64,000 nucleotides of DNA from Axinella damicornis (Eukaryota; Porifera; Demospongiae; Axinellida; Axinellidae): NCBI GenBank assembly GCA_963931865.1, contig OZ007506.1, positions 4,584,926-4,648,925 of the forward strand, in the 5' to 3' direction. How positions within the stretch are numbered: position 1 is the first letter of the stretch; each line of letters starts with the position of its first letter. Positions 35,943-52,542 of this stretch are shown here, piece by piece. A model generated the notes under the pieces. That model did not search any database. It worked only from the letters and a program-made list of their open reading frames with translations, and was not told the origin of the DNA. The position numbers were made by a program, and so were the translations under genes.

Positions 35943-36841
35943 ACCGCCACTGCTACTTCCCCCCCAAACATTTTTTTCTAGATGAAACCCTGAGTGTGCT
36001 CCGTCAACTAACAAGTAACCAATTAACTCAAACCTAGCAAGTAGCAACCTCCCATCCCTCCGTGACAGCTAGGTCAGACACACAGAAGTAAGCAGATTAC
36101 TACCAACTAGCTAGCACAATAGTACACAGCTACAGTACAAAATGATTAGCCTAGGCAATAAAAAAACGTGAAAAAAAAAGGAAAAAGAAACTGAGAAGAA
36201 ATAGCAAATTCCCAGAACAAATAAAAAAAAACAAGAACCTATAGCAACACACCCATCCCTCCATGACAGGTCAGACACCGAAGTGTGCTGCCTCAGGAGC
36301 GTTGGATATATAGGCGTGACTGGAATCACAGGAGGCCGACCTGCTTTCAACCAGAACATCCTATATATAGCTTCGGTGATCATAAGTTGAGGGAACCGGT
36401 GTCACGGTAGAATGGGCCCGGGCCCCTCTCCATAATGGTGAAAGGAGCCCATACTAGGATATATACTGCTGGATTTCTCTCAGTCACAATCATGATCTTG
36501 TACAATCTTTCATGTACGAGCCTGTATCATGTAATCATACATTGGGGCCCAATACCACTGCTGTATAGATGGGCCATGCAAGAAGGTACCATTTAACTGC
36601 TACAGTCATGATTTGGATGCCTATTTGCTTCGTTCTCAGGCTCCTCCTTGCATGTGTGCGTGGTACGTGAAGAGCCTGCATGGGAATGAGGCTAAGATCA
36701 TAGGGTCCCCAAGAGGCAACATCTTGCTAAACTACTGGTAATAATATTATGATAGGAGCCTCAATACTTATAATAATAGTAATGTTGTATACAATGCCAC
36801 AACTATAATGCAATAGCGATTCAATAGTATGGTGAATTCAC

Positions 36842-36926
36842 TTAGCCTTGTTCCCAGGCCATCGCCCAGCTTTTCATCGCTTTTTGTTCGTGCGTGGGAG
36901 AGGGAGAGCCTGGGAATGAGGCTAAA
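36842..36926. mobile_element. snap-back hairpin, GTTCCCAGGC family
   Basis: tagccttgttcccaggc pairs with gcctgggaatgaggcta around a short stem-loop. Confidence 0.75.
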
Positions 36927-36942
36927 TTTCACCAGAGACAAG

Positions 36943-37680
36943 TGCCTAGCAGACGGGTTGCGTGTAAAACGCGGAACGTGGAATGGAATGGAACGTGGAA
37001 TGGAACGTGGAATGGAACGTGGAACGGATGTAAAATGTCCTAATAAGTCTAATAAGCGTGTTAATTAATTGGGGCTGGCGCGAGCGAGCCTGCGCATGCA
37101 GTAGTCGGCATAGACAGTGCAAGAGTCGAGTCAAGGGAGATCGATGGTGGCTGATGACAATCGTCGCGCGAGTGACAACCTGGCTACGCGAGGCTACCCG
37201 TCACTACGCCTGGATATCGGATGGAGAATTTCGTGTATAGGTCAATTGACCGATCAGCGAAGTGAAGCAAAGCACGAGTAGCATCACTAGTGTAAGCTGT
37301 ATGAACGTGTAACGTGCTAGTGCTATAGACCTAGCTGTGCTGCTATGCTGGCCCGCTCACGCTTATTCGCACTCAGACGAAGACCGTAATTATAGCTGCT
37401 TCACTCGGATGGCATAGCTAGTCATGTCAGCTAACATCTTGTTGTCTACTGTGAACCTCTCACATCCAGGGCATACAACCTGCCGGTAGTCTCGCGTGGC
37501 CAGGCGCCTAGGCTGAGCTCTCTCTCTCACGATATGATTGCCACCATGACTCGCAGCTCCAATTAATGCCCACCTTAATTAACACGCTTATTGGACTCGT
37601 TATGACATTTTACATCCGTTCCACGTTCCATTCCATTCCATGTTCCGCGTTTTACATGCAACCTAGCAGACGTTTACGCG
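36943..37680. mobile_element. foldback element with 12-15-bp satellite in its arms
   Basis: The left arm holds caagtgcctagcagacg, gtgtaaaacgcggaacgtgg, repeated gaatggaacgtg units and cgtgttaattaattggggct. The right arm has these in reverse complement (37560-37680). The first arm piece also recurs at about 40818. The ~480-bp interior has no convincing gene. Confidence 0.7.
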
Positions 37681-37689
37681 TATACGTGT

Positions 37690-40186
37690 GTAGGCAGTCG
37701 TTAGGCAAGATCAAAGGATCTATTCAGATACAGGAAGTTCACGTTGGGCTACATTCCAATGCATAATTAACGCAAAGAATATTTCCTGACTTTTCCACAG
37801 GCTAGCTGCAGCCAGAAACAACAGAAACGAACCGGGTTTGCGCTCGTTAGTGTAGAGACACCTCTCTGCTGTCCACATATCCACTTTAGATCCCGGGCTG
37901 AGAAAGCCTTCCAGCTGGGCAGCCGTTTTCCGAGACCTCCTCGCGAACCGTTGCGGGCGATATGGTGCCGCATATTTTGGAACATTTTTTTTTGCCGGAC
38001 TGGAGCCAGGCAATCTATATATGTACCGATAGCCCATGCATTGCTCTACAAAATATGTGAAAATAAAGTTGTTCCGCCGGGCAGTTGATGTGCTGCGTGA
38101 GCTCAAAAGTTCAGCAAAAATTATTGCATGCGGGCTTGCAGCTTGCGGTGTGTAGTAATCGGTTGTGTTTACTGGTGTGCTTCAGAAAGAATGCAGAGTT
38201 TTTTAGTCGCTGCTGGAAGTGTTGACCTAGTCTCGCGTGGCCCAGACCCTTCCCGCGGCGATTAGTGGGCGGGGCGGGAGGAGGGGAGGAGGGAAGAAGG
38301 GTCTGGTGACTCTGAACAAGATGTTGTTGGCTCTGCCGGAATGTGGGTAGAGCCAATCAGATTGAAGCAGCATGTAATTTGTGGCACGATTTCCGCTTTG
38401 AGCGCGTGACTAGATTTTGACATGGCCGAGATGAGAAGATTCAAGACTGCCTCCTTAGCAGCTTCACAGCTAGGCTACACGCAGTTGATGTCCAAACAAA
38501 GCGAAGATAATTTGCGTGCGATACGGACGTCTCCGTGAGTCTCCACACGGGTTCTGGAATGTCTCACTGTTAAGTCTCCTTCACATACTACTCTTCGGCA
38601 AGTCTTTGAGGCAGACGGTACAGCGCTCTTCCTTGATAGCCATGGCTCTAGCTGTGTGCTCGATTAACTACTAGTATAGTATACTTGAGAAAGTCACGTG
38701 CAATATTACATTTACGGAAGCATTATTTCAATAATTACATTCCATTTTGCAACGGCATCTTGTTCAGAGTCACCAGACCCTTCTTCCCTCCTCCCCTCCT
38801 CCCGCCCCGCCCACTAATCGCCGCGGGAAGGGTCTGGGCCACGCGAGACTAGTGTTGACCAAGGAGAACAGGACTGTAATAGCTTTATTTGTAAGCCCAG
38901 CTAGAAAGAAGCAAGCTAGACAGCTAGTCTAGTACATCTAGATGTGTACAATAGTATTATAACTAGCTAGCTAGCTAGGTACAAGCATCCATCATAATCA
39001 TTTCAGTGGAAAGAATGATCAGCAGTTAACAACCACAGCATCTTTTGTTTTAGGAGAACGCATGCATGGTTCTCCAGATTCCAGGCTGCAGCACACACAT
39101 GCAACAGTTCTATTTGCCAACTATCAATTATGTAGTACTAGTACGTCCGCACATTCCCAGACAACCAGACCCCAGCGAGGATCACTTGCAGTATCTATCC
39201 TTGCTAGGGTTGTTGGAACAACACTACCTCAATCAGTGACTGTTGCCTGAGATGGTACGGACAGTGCTATTCATGTACCTGTGGTAGTATGGAACTGTAG
39301 CTTCAGAAACTGTCATTATGGCTGAGAAACAGTCAGCAAACATAGCTATATATAGGCATAATAATACAGGTAAACTATTCCTACAGAAACATTGACCGCC
39401 TCTTCATTCCTGTCTTTCTCCTTCCTCACCGAGGGACATACTGTTTCCCTGCAGCCACACACTTCACCCTCCGCCTTCTTTTCAGTCCACCTGCTTTGCA
39501 AATGCATGTGGCAGAAATGCTAGCTAGCAACAGTGCAAACTCACTCATTTCCACCGCCAACCCTTCAGCATGCGAATGGTAAGACCGTAGTTTTCCATTG
39601 CACAGAGTTCAGAGCTCATCAGAACACTCCCTGGCCTCTTCTCTATGCTAGCCCACGGCCAGGGCATCTCGACTTCATAGTCAGCGCGCATACACGTGCC
39701 ATGGCCTATTGTTTACAACAGCGATTGCGATATACCAACGTCCGCATGCAGTAATTTTGCTGAACTTTTGAGCTCACACAGCACATTAACCGCCCGGCGG
39801 AACAACTTTATTTTCACATATTTTGTAGAGCAATGCATGGGCTATCGGTACATATATAGATTGCCTGGCTCCAGTCCGGCAAAAAAAAATGTTCCAAAAT
39901 GTGCGGCACCATATCGCTCGCAACGGTTCGCGAGGAGGTCTCGGAAAACGGCTGCCCAGCTGGAAGGCTTTCTCAGCCCGGGATCTAAAGTGGATATGTG
40001 GACAGCAGAGGGGTGTCTCTACACTAACGAGCGCAAACCCGGTTCGTTTCTGTTGTTTCTGGCTGCAGCTAGCCTGTGGAAAAGTCAGGAAACATTCTCT
40101 GGGTTAATTATGCATTGGAATGTAGCCCAACGTGAACTTCCTGTATCTGAATAGAATGGACCGCTGGCCTAACGACTGTAGGCTGT
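37690..40186. mobile_element. large inverted repeat, ~440-bp arms
   Basis: 37690-38133 is an almost exact reverse complement of 39742-40186. Both arms contain an open frame reading RNNFIFTYFVEQCMGYRYIY, RKTAAQLEGFLSPGSKVDMW and TNERKPGSFLLFLAAASLWK (minus on the left, plus on the right). Several differences between arms are amino-acid-changing, so selection on the frame is doubtful. The spacer carries a nested inverted pair (38228-38324 and 38757-38852). No transposase was recognised. Confidence 0.75.
38228..38852. repeat. nested inverted repeat, ~95-bp arms
   Basis: tagtctcgcgtggcccagac and gggaagaagggtctggtgac in the left arm appear as complements in the right arm (gtcaccagacccttcttccc, gtctgggccacgcgagacta). 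It lies inside the large foldback and belongs to the same subtype as the hairpin at 33732. Confidence 0.8.
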
Positions 40187-40541
40187 TAGTTCTGAACATC
40201 ACTTCTGTACTGTACACAACACTGAATCACACAATTTTCAAAGCAAGCACTGTATGAAATTAGTTAAACTCACTTAGGCATCTAACATGAAGTACCTACA
40301 TCTAACCACACATCAGCTGTGATAAACAATGCATGCACGTTTAGATGCATGCAGGTGAACAAAGGTGTTTTCCATGCATGGCACCTCTAGCTCCCATATA
40401 AAGGCTCTGCAGGAATGAGCTTGGAATGATCGAGGGAAAAAAGCTTCATGTGGAGACTTGGGAATGAGACTAGAGTTCAATAACACTGGGTATTTTTTTG
40501 AACTTTTGAAATGGGGTTCAAAATCATTTGCTGTACATCAT

Positions 40542-45478
<4,937 letters not shown>

Positions 45479-45752
45479 GGCGGTTTAAGCTACAGATGTA
45501 GACTAGACTGAGTCAGACTGTGGAGCTGGACAAAGGTATTTGTTGAACTTAAACTTTACTCTGGACGTTTAGTTTACGTTTAATTAGAGAGTGTAGCCAC
45601 CCACATCTAGGCTCGTTCCCAGGCTACTGTATCTTGAACAAGATCACATCCTTGTGTCGTGCAAATGTAAAACAGACACTGATGGTAAAAATACAGACAG
45701 CAAAGTCACATCGGAGGAACACATAAAATGCCGAAGCACACAAACTCAGCAG

Positions 45753-48700
45753 TCAGTCAGGTCTGTAGAGGGGTAGCTTTGGTAGAAACTCAATCAGAAG
45801 TACCTGCAGGAGGAACAGTCATGACTGAAACAGAGGATTCCAATTTGATGATTGTTTTCCACTAAGTCAGTCACAGATGCTGAGCTTGAATTCAGAAAAC
45901 ATTATATTCAGGCAGCATGGAAGGAGGGAAGGGGGGAGGGACAGAAGGAGGAAGTGAGGGAGGGAGGAGGGACAGAAGGAAGGGAGAGACAGAAGGAGGG
46001 AGGAAGAGATGGGTGTGGATCATTAATTTTGTAAGCTTTTCAGTATGGGTAAACCCATTCAGAGCAGGGGGAGAAGGGAGGGGGAGGGAGGGATTGACAG
46101 ACCTGTCAAGTCTCACGCATCCTGCGTGAGACACACGCATTTACGTGTCATCTCACGCTCACACGCATGCAATCCAAATCTCACGCATTTGCACCGCGCA
46201 TGTTACTGTCAGGAGCGCATGAGCCGCCGAAGGCGGCGAAGGAGCGTGTAACTTCAGTGCCATGTAAATACAAATTAGTTACGTACTTCCGCGTTTGAAA
46301 ATAGATCGGGTTCGTCATACGTTTTCTGGGGGCAGTTTTATTGGCGTGCAAGCCTTCAGGGGCGTCCTGACACTCGCTGGTTCCCTGCCTGTTTCGCTCT
46401 TGCAAACTTCAGCTCGGTCATGCTCCGCTTGATAGCGCGTCTCATGGGAGAATCCTTCACCTGGCGCATAGAAAGTTGCGGGGAGATACTTCCTGAAGGC
46501 TACAAGCTGAAGTTTACATCTAGCACGACCCTTGGATCGGCGTGGAGTTCCTTCTTCAAACCGAACTCGCTTCGCTTGAGGTAGCTCACTCTCAATGTCT
46601 ACGCTTCGCCATTTGCGGGTGGCTCTGACAAAACAATGCTGTACTACTAAACTAAGTACGAGTCACGTGCACTGTATGGCGTCACGCAACGTCTAAATGA
46701 GCTTCCGCTTTCCAAATATGGAAGTCATTACTACTACAGATTTGTATTTTCATGGCACTCATGGGTACTCGCGAGTTACACGCTCCTTCGCCGCCTTCGG
46801 CGGCTCATGCGCTCCTGTTACTGTTGATTTTGGCTCCCTTTGAACACTGAAGCACTATGTAGTAAGCATTTCATTGGACTTCCCTAAGTGGATACTGACA
46901 GGTTTCTCAATGGTTGATTCAATTATACCCACTTACATGACACGTGTTCAAGTGTTCAAGTTCTCAGCTCGTGGCAACAACGAATTTGATAGTGAAGTTG
47001 TTTAGAAACTGTTGTATGTTTATTCAGTCATGAATTTCTGCCTTGACCTTCACTGGTCAAATTCGTCATTGTGAAGGGTATTTATTGTGTCATGAGTTTA
47101 AATTGGATGGGTCTCACTCATTTTGTGCCAATCTCACTCATTTTGAGGTGGGGTCTCACTCAAGTGAGGCTGCCGACCTTGACAGGTCTGGATTGATGGG
47201 TGTGGATCATTCATGAGTTGTTCACACTGTTCAGTCTATTCAAAGCAGAAAATACAACACCAAGTTGTGGACTACTGTACATGTACATCAGGGAAGTCCC
47301 AACGAGACACACTACCATATGTCCCGTAATTCCCTTGCATTAAACTACTGTAGTTGTAGATTATTTTGCGTGGCAATAATTTACGGTCTAGCAACTAAAA
47401 GTGACACAAACATTTTGCTGGGGGAAATTTTCACTGAAACATCACTGTGAAAAATTTCACTCGCGTTGACAGATGAAAGAAGAGTTGGCAGTTGAGTTGT
47501 GTGTGCCTGGCTACCACGGTTATAATGACATAGCTATCGGAATGAGCACGAGCCCAGGAACACGAAGGACAGATGTGTTTCACGGTTATAATGACATAGC
47601 TATCGGAATGAGCACGAGCCCAGGAACATGAAGGACAGATGTGTTACTTCAGAGTGTCTCAGGTCATCATGATGGCGAACCCTCACCGCTCATAGCAGTC
47701 AGGGGTTAGTCCTTGTTTCTTAGACTGTGGCTTGCCATGATTAAAGCTTACATGTAGGACTCTCCATTCTGTTCTAATCACTTGTGGCAGCAGTACTTGG
47801 TGTTAAATATTTCACGCATTTAATATTCACGGTCTTACTTCACACGCAAAATTTCCCCACCGCGGAACTAACTACAACCATGGTATGCATGAAAACTACT
47901 TTAACTTCCACCGTTCTTCAACGTTCATGATATTGCTGCCAAGGGTTTGAACTCACGTATTGCCTGAGGTTTGTGTTTTCACACTGCTCTCTGCTCAGTT
48001 TCATGTTCAATCCAAGCTGTGGAGTGGTAAAGAGTGTCAAGAAGTCTAACATAGCCTTGTTCCCAGGCTCCTCCCCAGCTTTTTGTCACATACTGTACAT
48101 AAAACAGTATGCAACAAAAAGCTGGGGAGGAGCCTGGGAACGAGGCTAGTCTAAAAAACAACTAACGTTCAGTGCAGTACGATGAACACAAATGGCAGTG
48201 CAGTACATGCTCACCAGTGACTAAAACACCTGCATTCATGTTTTGGCTACAGATCTCCACATCAAATGTACTACTACATGTAGGAGTTTCAAATGCTGGT
48301 ATAAATCCTTGAGGGGCAACCGCACTCCTGGTAGCTGTTGCAACACCAGTTGCGACTCGCTGTAGCGCAAGCTAAGTATCGTAGTTCGTTCCAATTAACA
48401 CACAAGCCACATGGCAACCACACTCAGTCGATCGCTAGCGATGGCGGCCAAAGGGAAGACAATAAATTATTACAGTGCTCACAACTTCGCCAGCACGGTA
48501 AGTTTTGGCATGTAAGCGTCAGTGGACAACAGCGACAACGACTTGTGATCAGAATCTTTGTCGGATTTTCNNNNNNNNNNNNNNNNNNNNNNNNNNNNNN
48601 NNNNNNNNNNNNNNNNNNNNNNNNNNNNNNNNNNNNNNNNNNNNNNNNNNNNNNNNNNNNNNNNNNNNNNNNNNNNNNNNNNNNNNNNNNNNNNNNNNNN

Positions 48701-51700
48701 NNNNNNNNNNNNNNNNNNNNNNNNNNNNNNNNNNNNNNNNNNNNNNNNNNNNNNNNNNNNNNNNNNNNNNGAGTACCTGCAGGAGAACAGTCATGACTGA
48801 AACAGAGGATTCCAATATGATGATTGTTTTCACTAAGTCAGTCACAGATGCTGAGCTTGAATTCAGAAAACATTATATTCAGGCAGCATGGAAGGAGGGA
48901 AGGGGGGAGGGACAGAAGGAGGAAGGGGGGGAGGGAGGAGGGACAGGAGGGAGGAAGAGATGGGTGTGGATCATTTGTAAGCTTTTCAGTATGGGTAAAC
49001 CCATTCAGAGCAGGTGGAGAGGAGGGGGAGGAGGGAGGGATTGATGGGTGTGGATCATTCATAAGTTGTTCACACTGTTCAAAGCAGAAAATACAACACC
49101 AAGCTGTGGACTACTGTACATGTACACCAGGGAAGTCCCCCAAGAGACCCCAGAGTGGTGAAGCAACGCTCCATAAGTCCCGTAATCCCCTTGATGTGGC
49201 ATTAAACTACTGTAGTTGTAGATTATTTTGTGTGGCAATAATTTCATGGTCTAGCAACTAAAAGTGACATAAATATTATGCGGTGGGGGGGGGGGGGGGG
49301 GGGAATTTTCACTGAAACATCACTGCAAAAAATTTCACCCGCGTTGACAGATGAAAGAAGAGTTGGCAATTGAGTTGTGCGTGCCTGGCTACCACGGTTA
49401 TAATGACATAGCTATCAGAATGAGCACGAGCCCAGGAACATGAAGGGACAGATGTGTTACTTCAGAGTGTCTCAGGTCATCATGATGGCGAACCCTCACC
49501 GCTCATAGCAGTCAGGGGTTAGTTCTTCTTGTCCTTGTTTCTTAGACTGTGGCTTGCCATGATTAAAGTAGGATTGCCTTACATGTAGGACTCTCCATTC
49601 TGTTCTAATCACTTGTGGCAGCAGTACTTGGTGTTAAATATTTCACGCATTTAATATTCACGGTCTTACTTCACACGCAAAATTTCCCCACCGCGGAACT
49701 AACTACAACCATGGTATGCATGAAAACTACTTTAACTTCCACCGTTCTTCAACTTTCATGATATTGCTGCCAAGGGTTTGAACTCACGTATTGCCTGAGG
49801 TTTGTGTTTTCACACTGCTCTCTGCTCAGTTTCATGTTCAATCCAAGCTGTGGAGTGGTAAAGAGTGTCAAGAAGTCTAACATAGCCTTGTTCCCAGGCT
49901 CCTCCCCAGCTTTTTGTCACATACTGTACATAAAACAGTATGCTACAAAAAGCTGGGAGGAGCCTGGGAACGAGGCTAGTCTAAAAAACAACTAACGTTC
50001 AGTGCAGTACGATGAACACAAATGGCAGTGCAGTACATGCTCACCAGTGACCAAAACACCTGCATTCATGTTTTGGCTACAGATCTCCACATCAAATGTA
50101 CTACTACATGTAGGAGTTTCAAATGCTGTATAAATCCTTGAGGGGCAACCGCACTCCTGGTAGCTGTTGCAACACCAGTGCGACTCGCTGTAGCGCAAGC
50201 TAAGTATCGTAGTTCGTTCCAATTAACACACAAGCCACATGGCAACCACACTCAGTCGATCGCTAGCGATGGCGGCCAAAGGGAAGACAATAAATTATTA
50301 CAGTGCTCACAACTTCGCCAGCACGGTAAGTTTTGGCATGTAAGCGTCAGTGGACGACAGCGACAACGACTTGTGATCAGAATCTTTGTCGGATTTTCGT
50401 GAGAGCTGTACTGCAAAAGTTAAAGAGAGCACTCACTAGAACAATGGCAGCCGACGGCACAACAAAAGTGCTTGTATTCTTCATACTACAAATATCCAGC
50501 TCCAAACTTTCTTTGCTGGCTGGCATCATTTCCTGGTTAATGGCACTGGATACACCTATCATGGCATACCTTGTTATAGAGTGTCCAGTTTTCTGATTCC
50601 AACAACTTTTCCATTCTTGACTTTGTCTGCAGAAAAATCAAAACCAATCACACAATCACATGTCCCCAACTATCGCACGTCCCCAACAATCACTACTGAG
50701 TCACTACGTACAGTAGATACATGAGATGAGATAAGACTAGTAGTCCTCAGACTCAGGACTCACAGTTGCATGCTATACTGCAGGAAGTTAATTCGACAGC
50801 TTCAGCAAGTGATTCGACCGCAGAGGGCCCAATCGCGCCTTCTTACTAGTCAGCCTTCTGGATCTACCGTGATCGGTGTACAGAATACCATTGTAGGACC
50901 CGGCGTAAGTCTTTGCTGTAAGCGCTTGTCCACCCTGGTTCACACGAAGCCATTTTCTGTGAGATCGAGAGCGCTCAAGCTCTTACGATTTGAATTTTGC
51001 ATTCACGTGACTTCCGGTGCTTCATTCTGGCCTGTTAAAATGGCAAGGACTCTGGCAACCTCTGAACAAGGCAATTATTATACTACACTTACAGCTACAT
51101 GTAAACACACATTGAGGGTGGGCGGGCTCTCCACAACCACAAGTAGATAGTCACTGAAATACATGTAGCACAAATGAAGGACGAACTCTTTTGCTAGGTA
51201 GAGGACTGGGCCCAGAGAAAGGCCCAGGGTGCAGCAGCAGCAGAGGCAACCACAAAGGAGACATTTGAGATTAAAGGGAATGCTCTTGTGAAGGATGGCA
51301 TTCAGTCTATCCAGGGTGGAGTGGAACCTCCTCTGATGCTACCTGAGGAAGGGAGGAGGGAGGGAGGGAGGGAGGGGAGGGGAGGGAGGGAGGGAGGGAG
51401 GGAGGGAGGGAGGGAGGGAGGGAGGGAGGGAGGGAGGGAGGGAGGGAGGGAGGGACAGAGGGTAGGAGGGAGAGGGAGGGAGGGAGGGAAGGAGAGAAGG
51501 GGGGGAGGGAGGGAAGGGGGAAGAGGGAGAAACATGTGATGTTCGTGTATCCAACTCTGGCCCTATTGGAAATGTCTTTCAAGCACGTGGGAGGCAGGGA
51601 GGGGGGGGGGGGGAGGGGGGAGGGGGAGAAGGGAGGGAGGGGGAAGAGGGAGAAACATGTGATGTTCAGTGTATCCAACTCTGGCCCTATTGGGAATGTC

Positions 51701-51930
51701 TTTCAAGCACATGCATGAACATCAGCGGAAGTCTCAACAAGATTCTTGCAGATTTGCAAGAAGGCTTTCGATTGTGGTAACATACTTACATGTGACAGTT
51801 GCACTAGCTGCATGTGTACCACTGACCTTTCCCATGAGTGCAGAGGGGAAGCTATCATCAAACCTGCTGTTGACACCAAACCTGCAGCAAGGAAGTGCAC
51901 AGCTTATTACCATGGCAACAATTCCCCCCA

Positions 51931-51961
<31 letters not shown>

Positions 51962-52420
51962 CATATTATAGTTCATACTTTCAAAATTGAATGGGGAAGA
52001 GGTGCTATATTAACATAACAGATGACACCATCCTGAGGCAGTAGACCATAAGGTTTGGCTTAAATCGTTAGTTCTCCGCTAGTAGGCAAAACGGAAGCAG
52101 ATGAACAGGGGCTAACCCTCATATCTAGCTAATTAAATATTCTATTACAGGCAGTACAACCCGACTCCAATTATCTAAACCACGGAGTTCAGTAGCTTAC
52201 AGTGTGGTTCCCCCACACCTCTCAGCTTGATGGGATCAGGAACAGTAGTCCTCAAGAGGCTGTCCTCCACGTAGTCACCAACAACCGCGTCCTGACAGAG
52301 AGAGAGGGAAGGGAGGCTCGGCTCCCGCTCTCGCATGGACACCAACTGCACGTCTACTACAAATGGTTCGAGCACCGGACCTTCTAAGTTGATCCCGAAG
52401 TCTACCATGTCGATCGACAT
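45753..52420 (-). CDS. CHIC1/CHIC2-like cysteine-rich hydrophobic protein, two frame anomalies, one exon not found
   Basis: Identified minus-strand exons: 52420-52201 (ATG; LRTTVPDPIKLRGVG), 51881-51827 (FGVNSRFDDSFPSALMGK), 51342 to about 51207 (VASEE, FHSTLDRLNAIL, then CLLCGCLCCCCTLG), 50626-50570 (TKSRMEKLLESENWTLYNK) and 45803-45753 (VLLIEFLPKLPLYRPD, stop). These align in order with vertebrate CHIC proteins, which are palmitoylated, membrane-associated and found in Golgi/vesicle compartments. A penultimate exon of about 20 residues was not located, and the 3' edge of exon 3 is uncertain. Two single-base problems occur: one G too few in the G5 run at 52209-52213 and one G too many after GAGGAG near 51327. 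The last intron holds a 200-N gap and duplicated sequence, and a second copy of the last exon begins at 48775 and runs into the gap. Confidence 0.8.
46098..47190. mobile_element. 1.09-kb transposon with 13-bp TIRs and 6-bp target duplication
   Basis: Ends are CAGACCTGTCAAG and CTTGACAGGTCTG. The flanking GATTGA occurs on both sides (46092-46097 and 47191-47196). The homologous segment at 49037-49050 has a single GATTGA and no insert, which proves the insertion boundaries. The interior holds a second inverted pair (agccgccgaaggcggcg at about 46211 and its complement at about 46785) and repeated tctcacgcat/tctcactcat motifs. No transposase was found. The superfamily is uncertain because a 6-bp duplication is atypical for most cut-and-paste groups. 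Confidence 0.85.
48053..48148. mobile_element. snap-back hairpin, GTTCCCAGGC family
   Basis: agccttgttcccaggctcct pairs with aggagcctgggaacgaggct, with the long stem continuing through ccccagctttttg. A duplicate is at 49884-49978. Confidence 0.85.
48311..48570 (+). repeat. ~450-bp dispersed repeat, cut by the gap
   Basis: It begins gaggggcaaccgcactcctg, reaches gatcagaatctttgtcgg and is interrupted by Ns. The duplicate is at 50138-50480. Confidence 0.8.
48571..48770. other. assembly gap of exactly 200 N
   Basis: The round length marks it as a scaffolding placeholder. Any frame reported across it is artificial. Confidence 1.
48771..50400. repeat. gap-flanking duplicated segment, right copy
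   Basis: This is colinear with 45799-48570 but lacks the 1.1-kb transposon. It has a G20 run at about 49284-49303 that is shorter in the left copy. Similarity spans the first part of the last CHIC exon, the hairpin and the dispersed repeat. Confidence 0.85.
49884..49978. mobile_element. snap-back hairpin, duplicate copy
   Basis: Same element as 48053-48148, with a one-base loss in the right arm (agctgggagg). Confidence 0.85.
50138..50480 (+). repeat. ~450-bp dispersed repeat
   Basis: The copy carries both halves. The second half is shortened after gccgacggcacaacaaaagtg. It lies in the last located intron of the CHIC-like gene. Confidence 0.75.
51350..51535. repeat. (GGGA)n tract
   Basis: About 25 tandem gggagggagg units are followed by purine-rich sequence. 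On the minus strand this is a CT-rich run directly preceding the CHIC exon-3 acceptor (cttcctcag at 51343-51351). Confidence 0.9.
51926..51959. repeat. poly-C run
   Basis: A C run of more than 25 bases lies in CHIC intron 1. Comparable runs in this region are at about 51602-51613 (G), 52833-52853 (T then G) and 52917-52947 (C). Confidence 0.9.
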
Positions 52421-52542
52421 GTCGAGTTGATAAGTTATGACGTCATTAATGCGTACAACTTAGTCACGTGACCTTCGGTGGCCCACGTGCACTCTTCACA
52501 GCAAATTAAAGAGCAGCTATACTGTATATACTTTCCAGAAGA
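52421..52542. promoter_or_regulatory. bidirectional promoter between CHIC-like gene and POMP
   Basis: Only 122 bp separate the divergent start codons at 52420 (minus) and 52543 (plus). The interval holds a full palindromic CRE, TGACGTCA (52438-52445), and two CACGTG E-boxes (52465-52470 and 52484-52489). No TATA box is obvious at a fixed distance on either side. ATF/CREB and bHLH-ZIP control is inferred from the sites. Confidence 0.7.

Larger units (their letters stand above)
45804..48570. repeat. gap-flanking duplicated segment, left copy
   Basis: This matches 48771-50400 almost throughout, from gtacctgcaggag through the purine tract, the hairpin and the dispersed repeat, and it stops at the N gap. 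It contains one extra 1.1-kb insertion (46098-47190). Confidence 0.85.

Noticed and set aside
48338..49044. Open frames spanning the N gap
   Set aside because: They consist largely of undetermined residues and arise only because Ns contain no stop codons.
50770..50910. Minus-strand segment KDLRRVLQWYSVHRSR considered as a CHIC exon
   Set aside because: The segment at 50626-50570 (TKSRMEKLLESENWTLYNK) matches the family far better at the same position.
50770..51150. Plus-strand frame with Arg-rich N-terminus resembling a mitochondrial first exon
   Set aside because: It initially looked joined to a plus-strand segment at 51190-51345, but that segment is the antisense of a clear CHIC exon (CLLCGCLCCCC), so the plus-strand gene is not supported.
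51307..51678. Long Pro/Ser/Leu frames
   Set aside because: They are products of the (GGGA)n tract.
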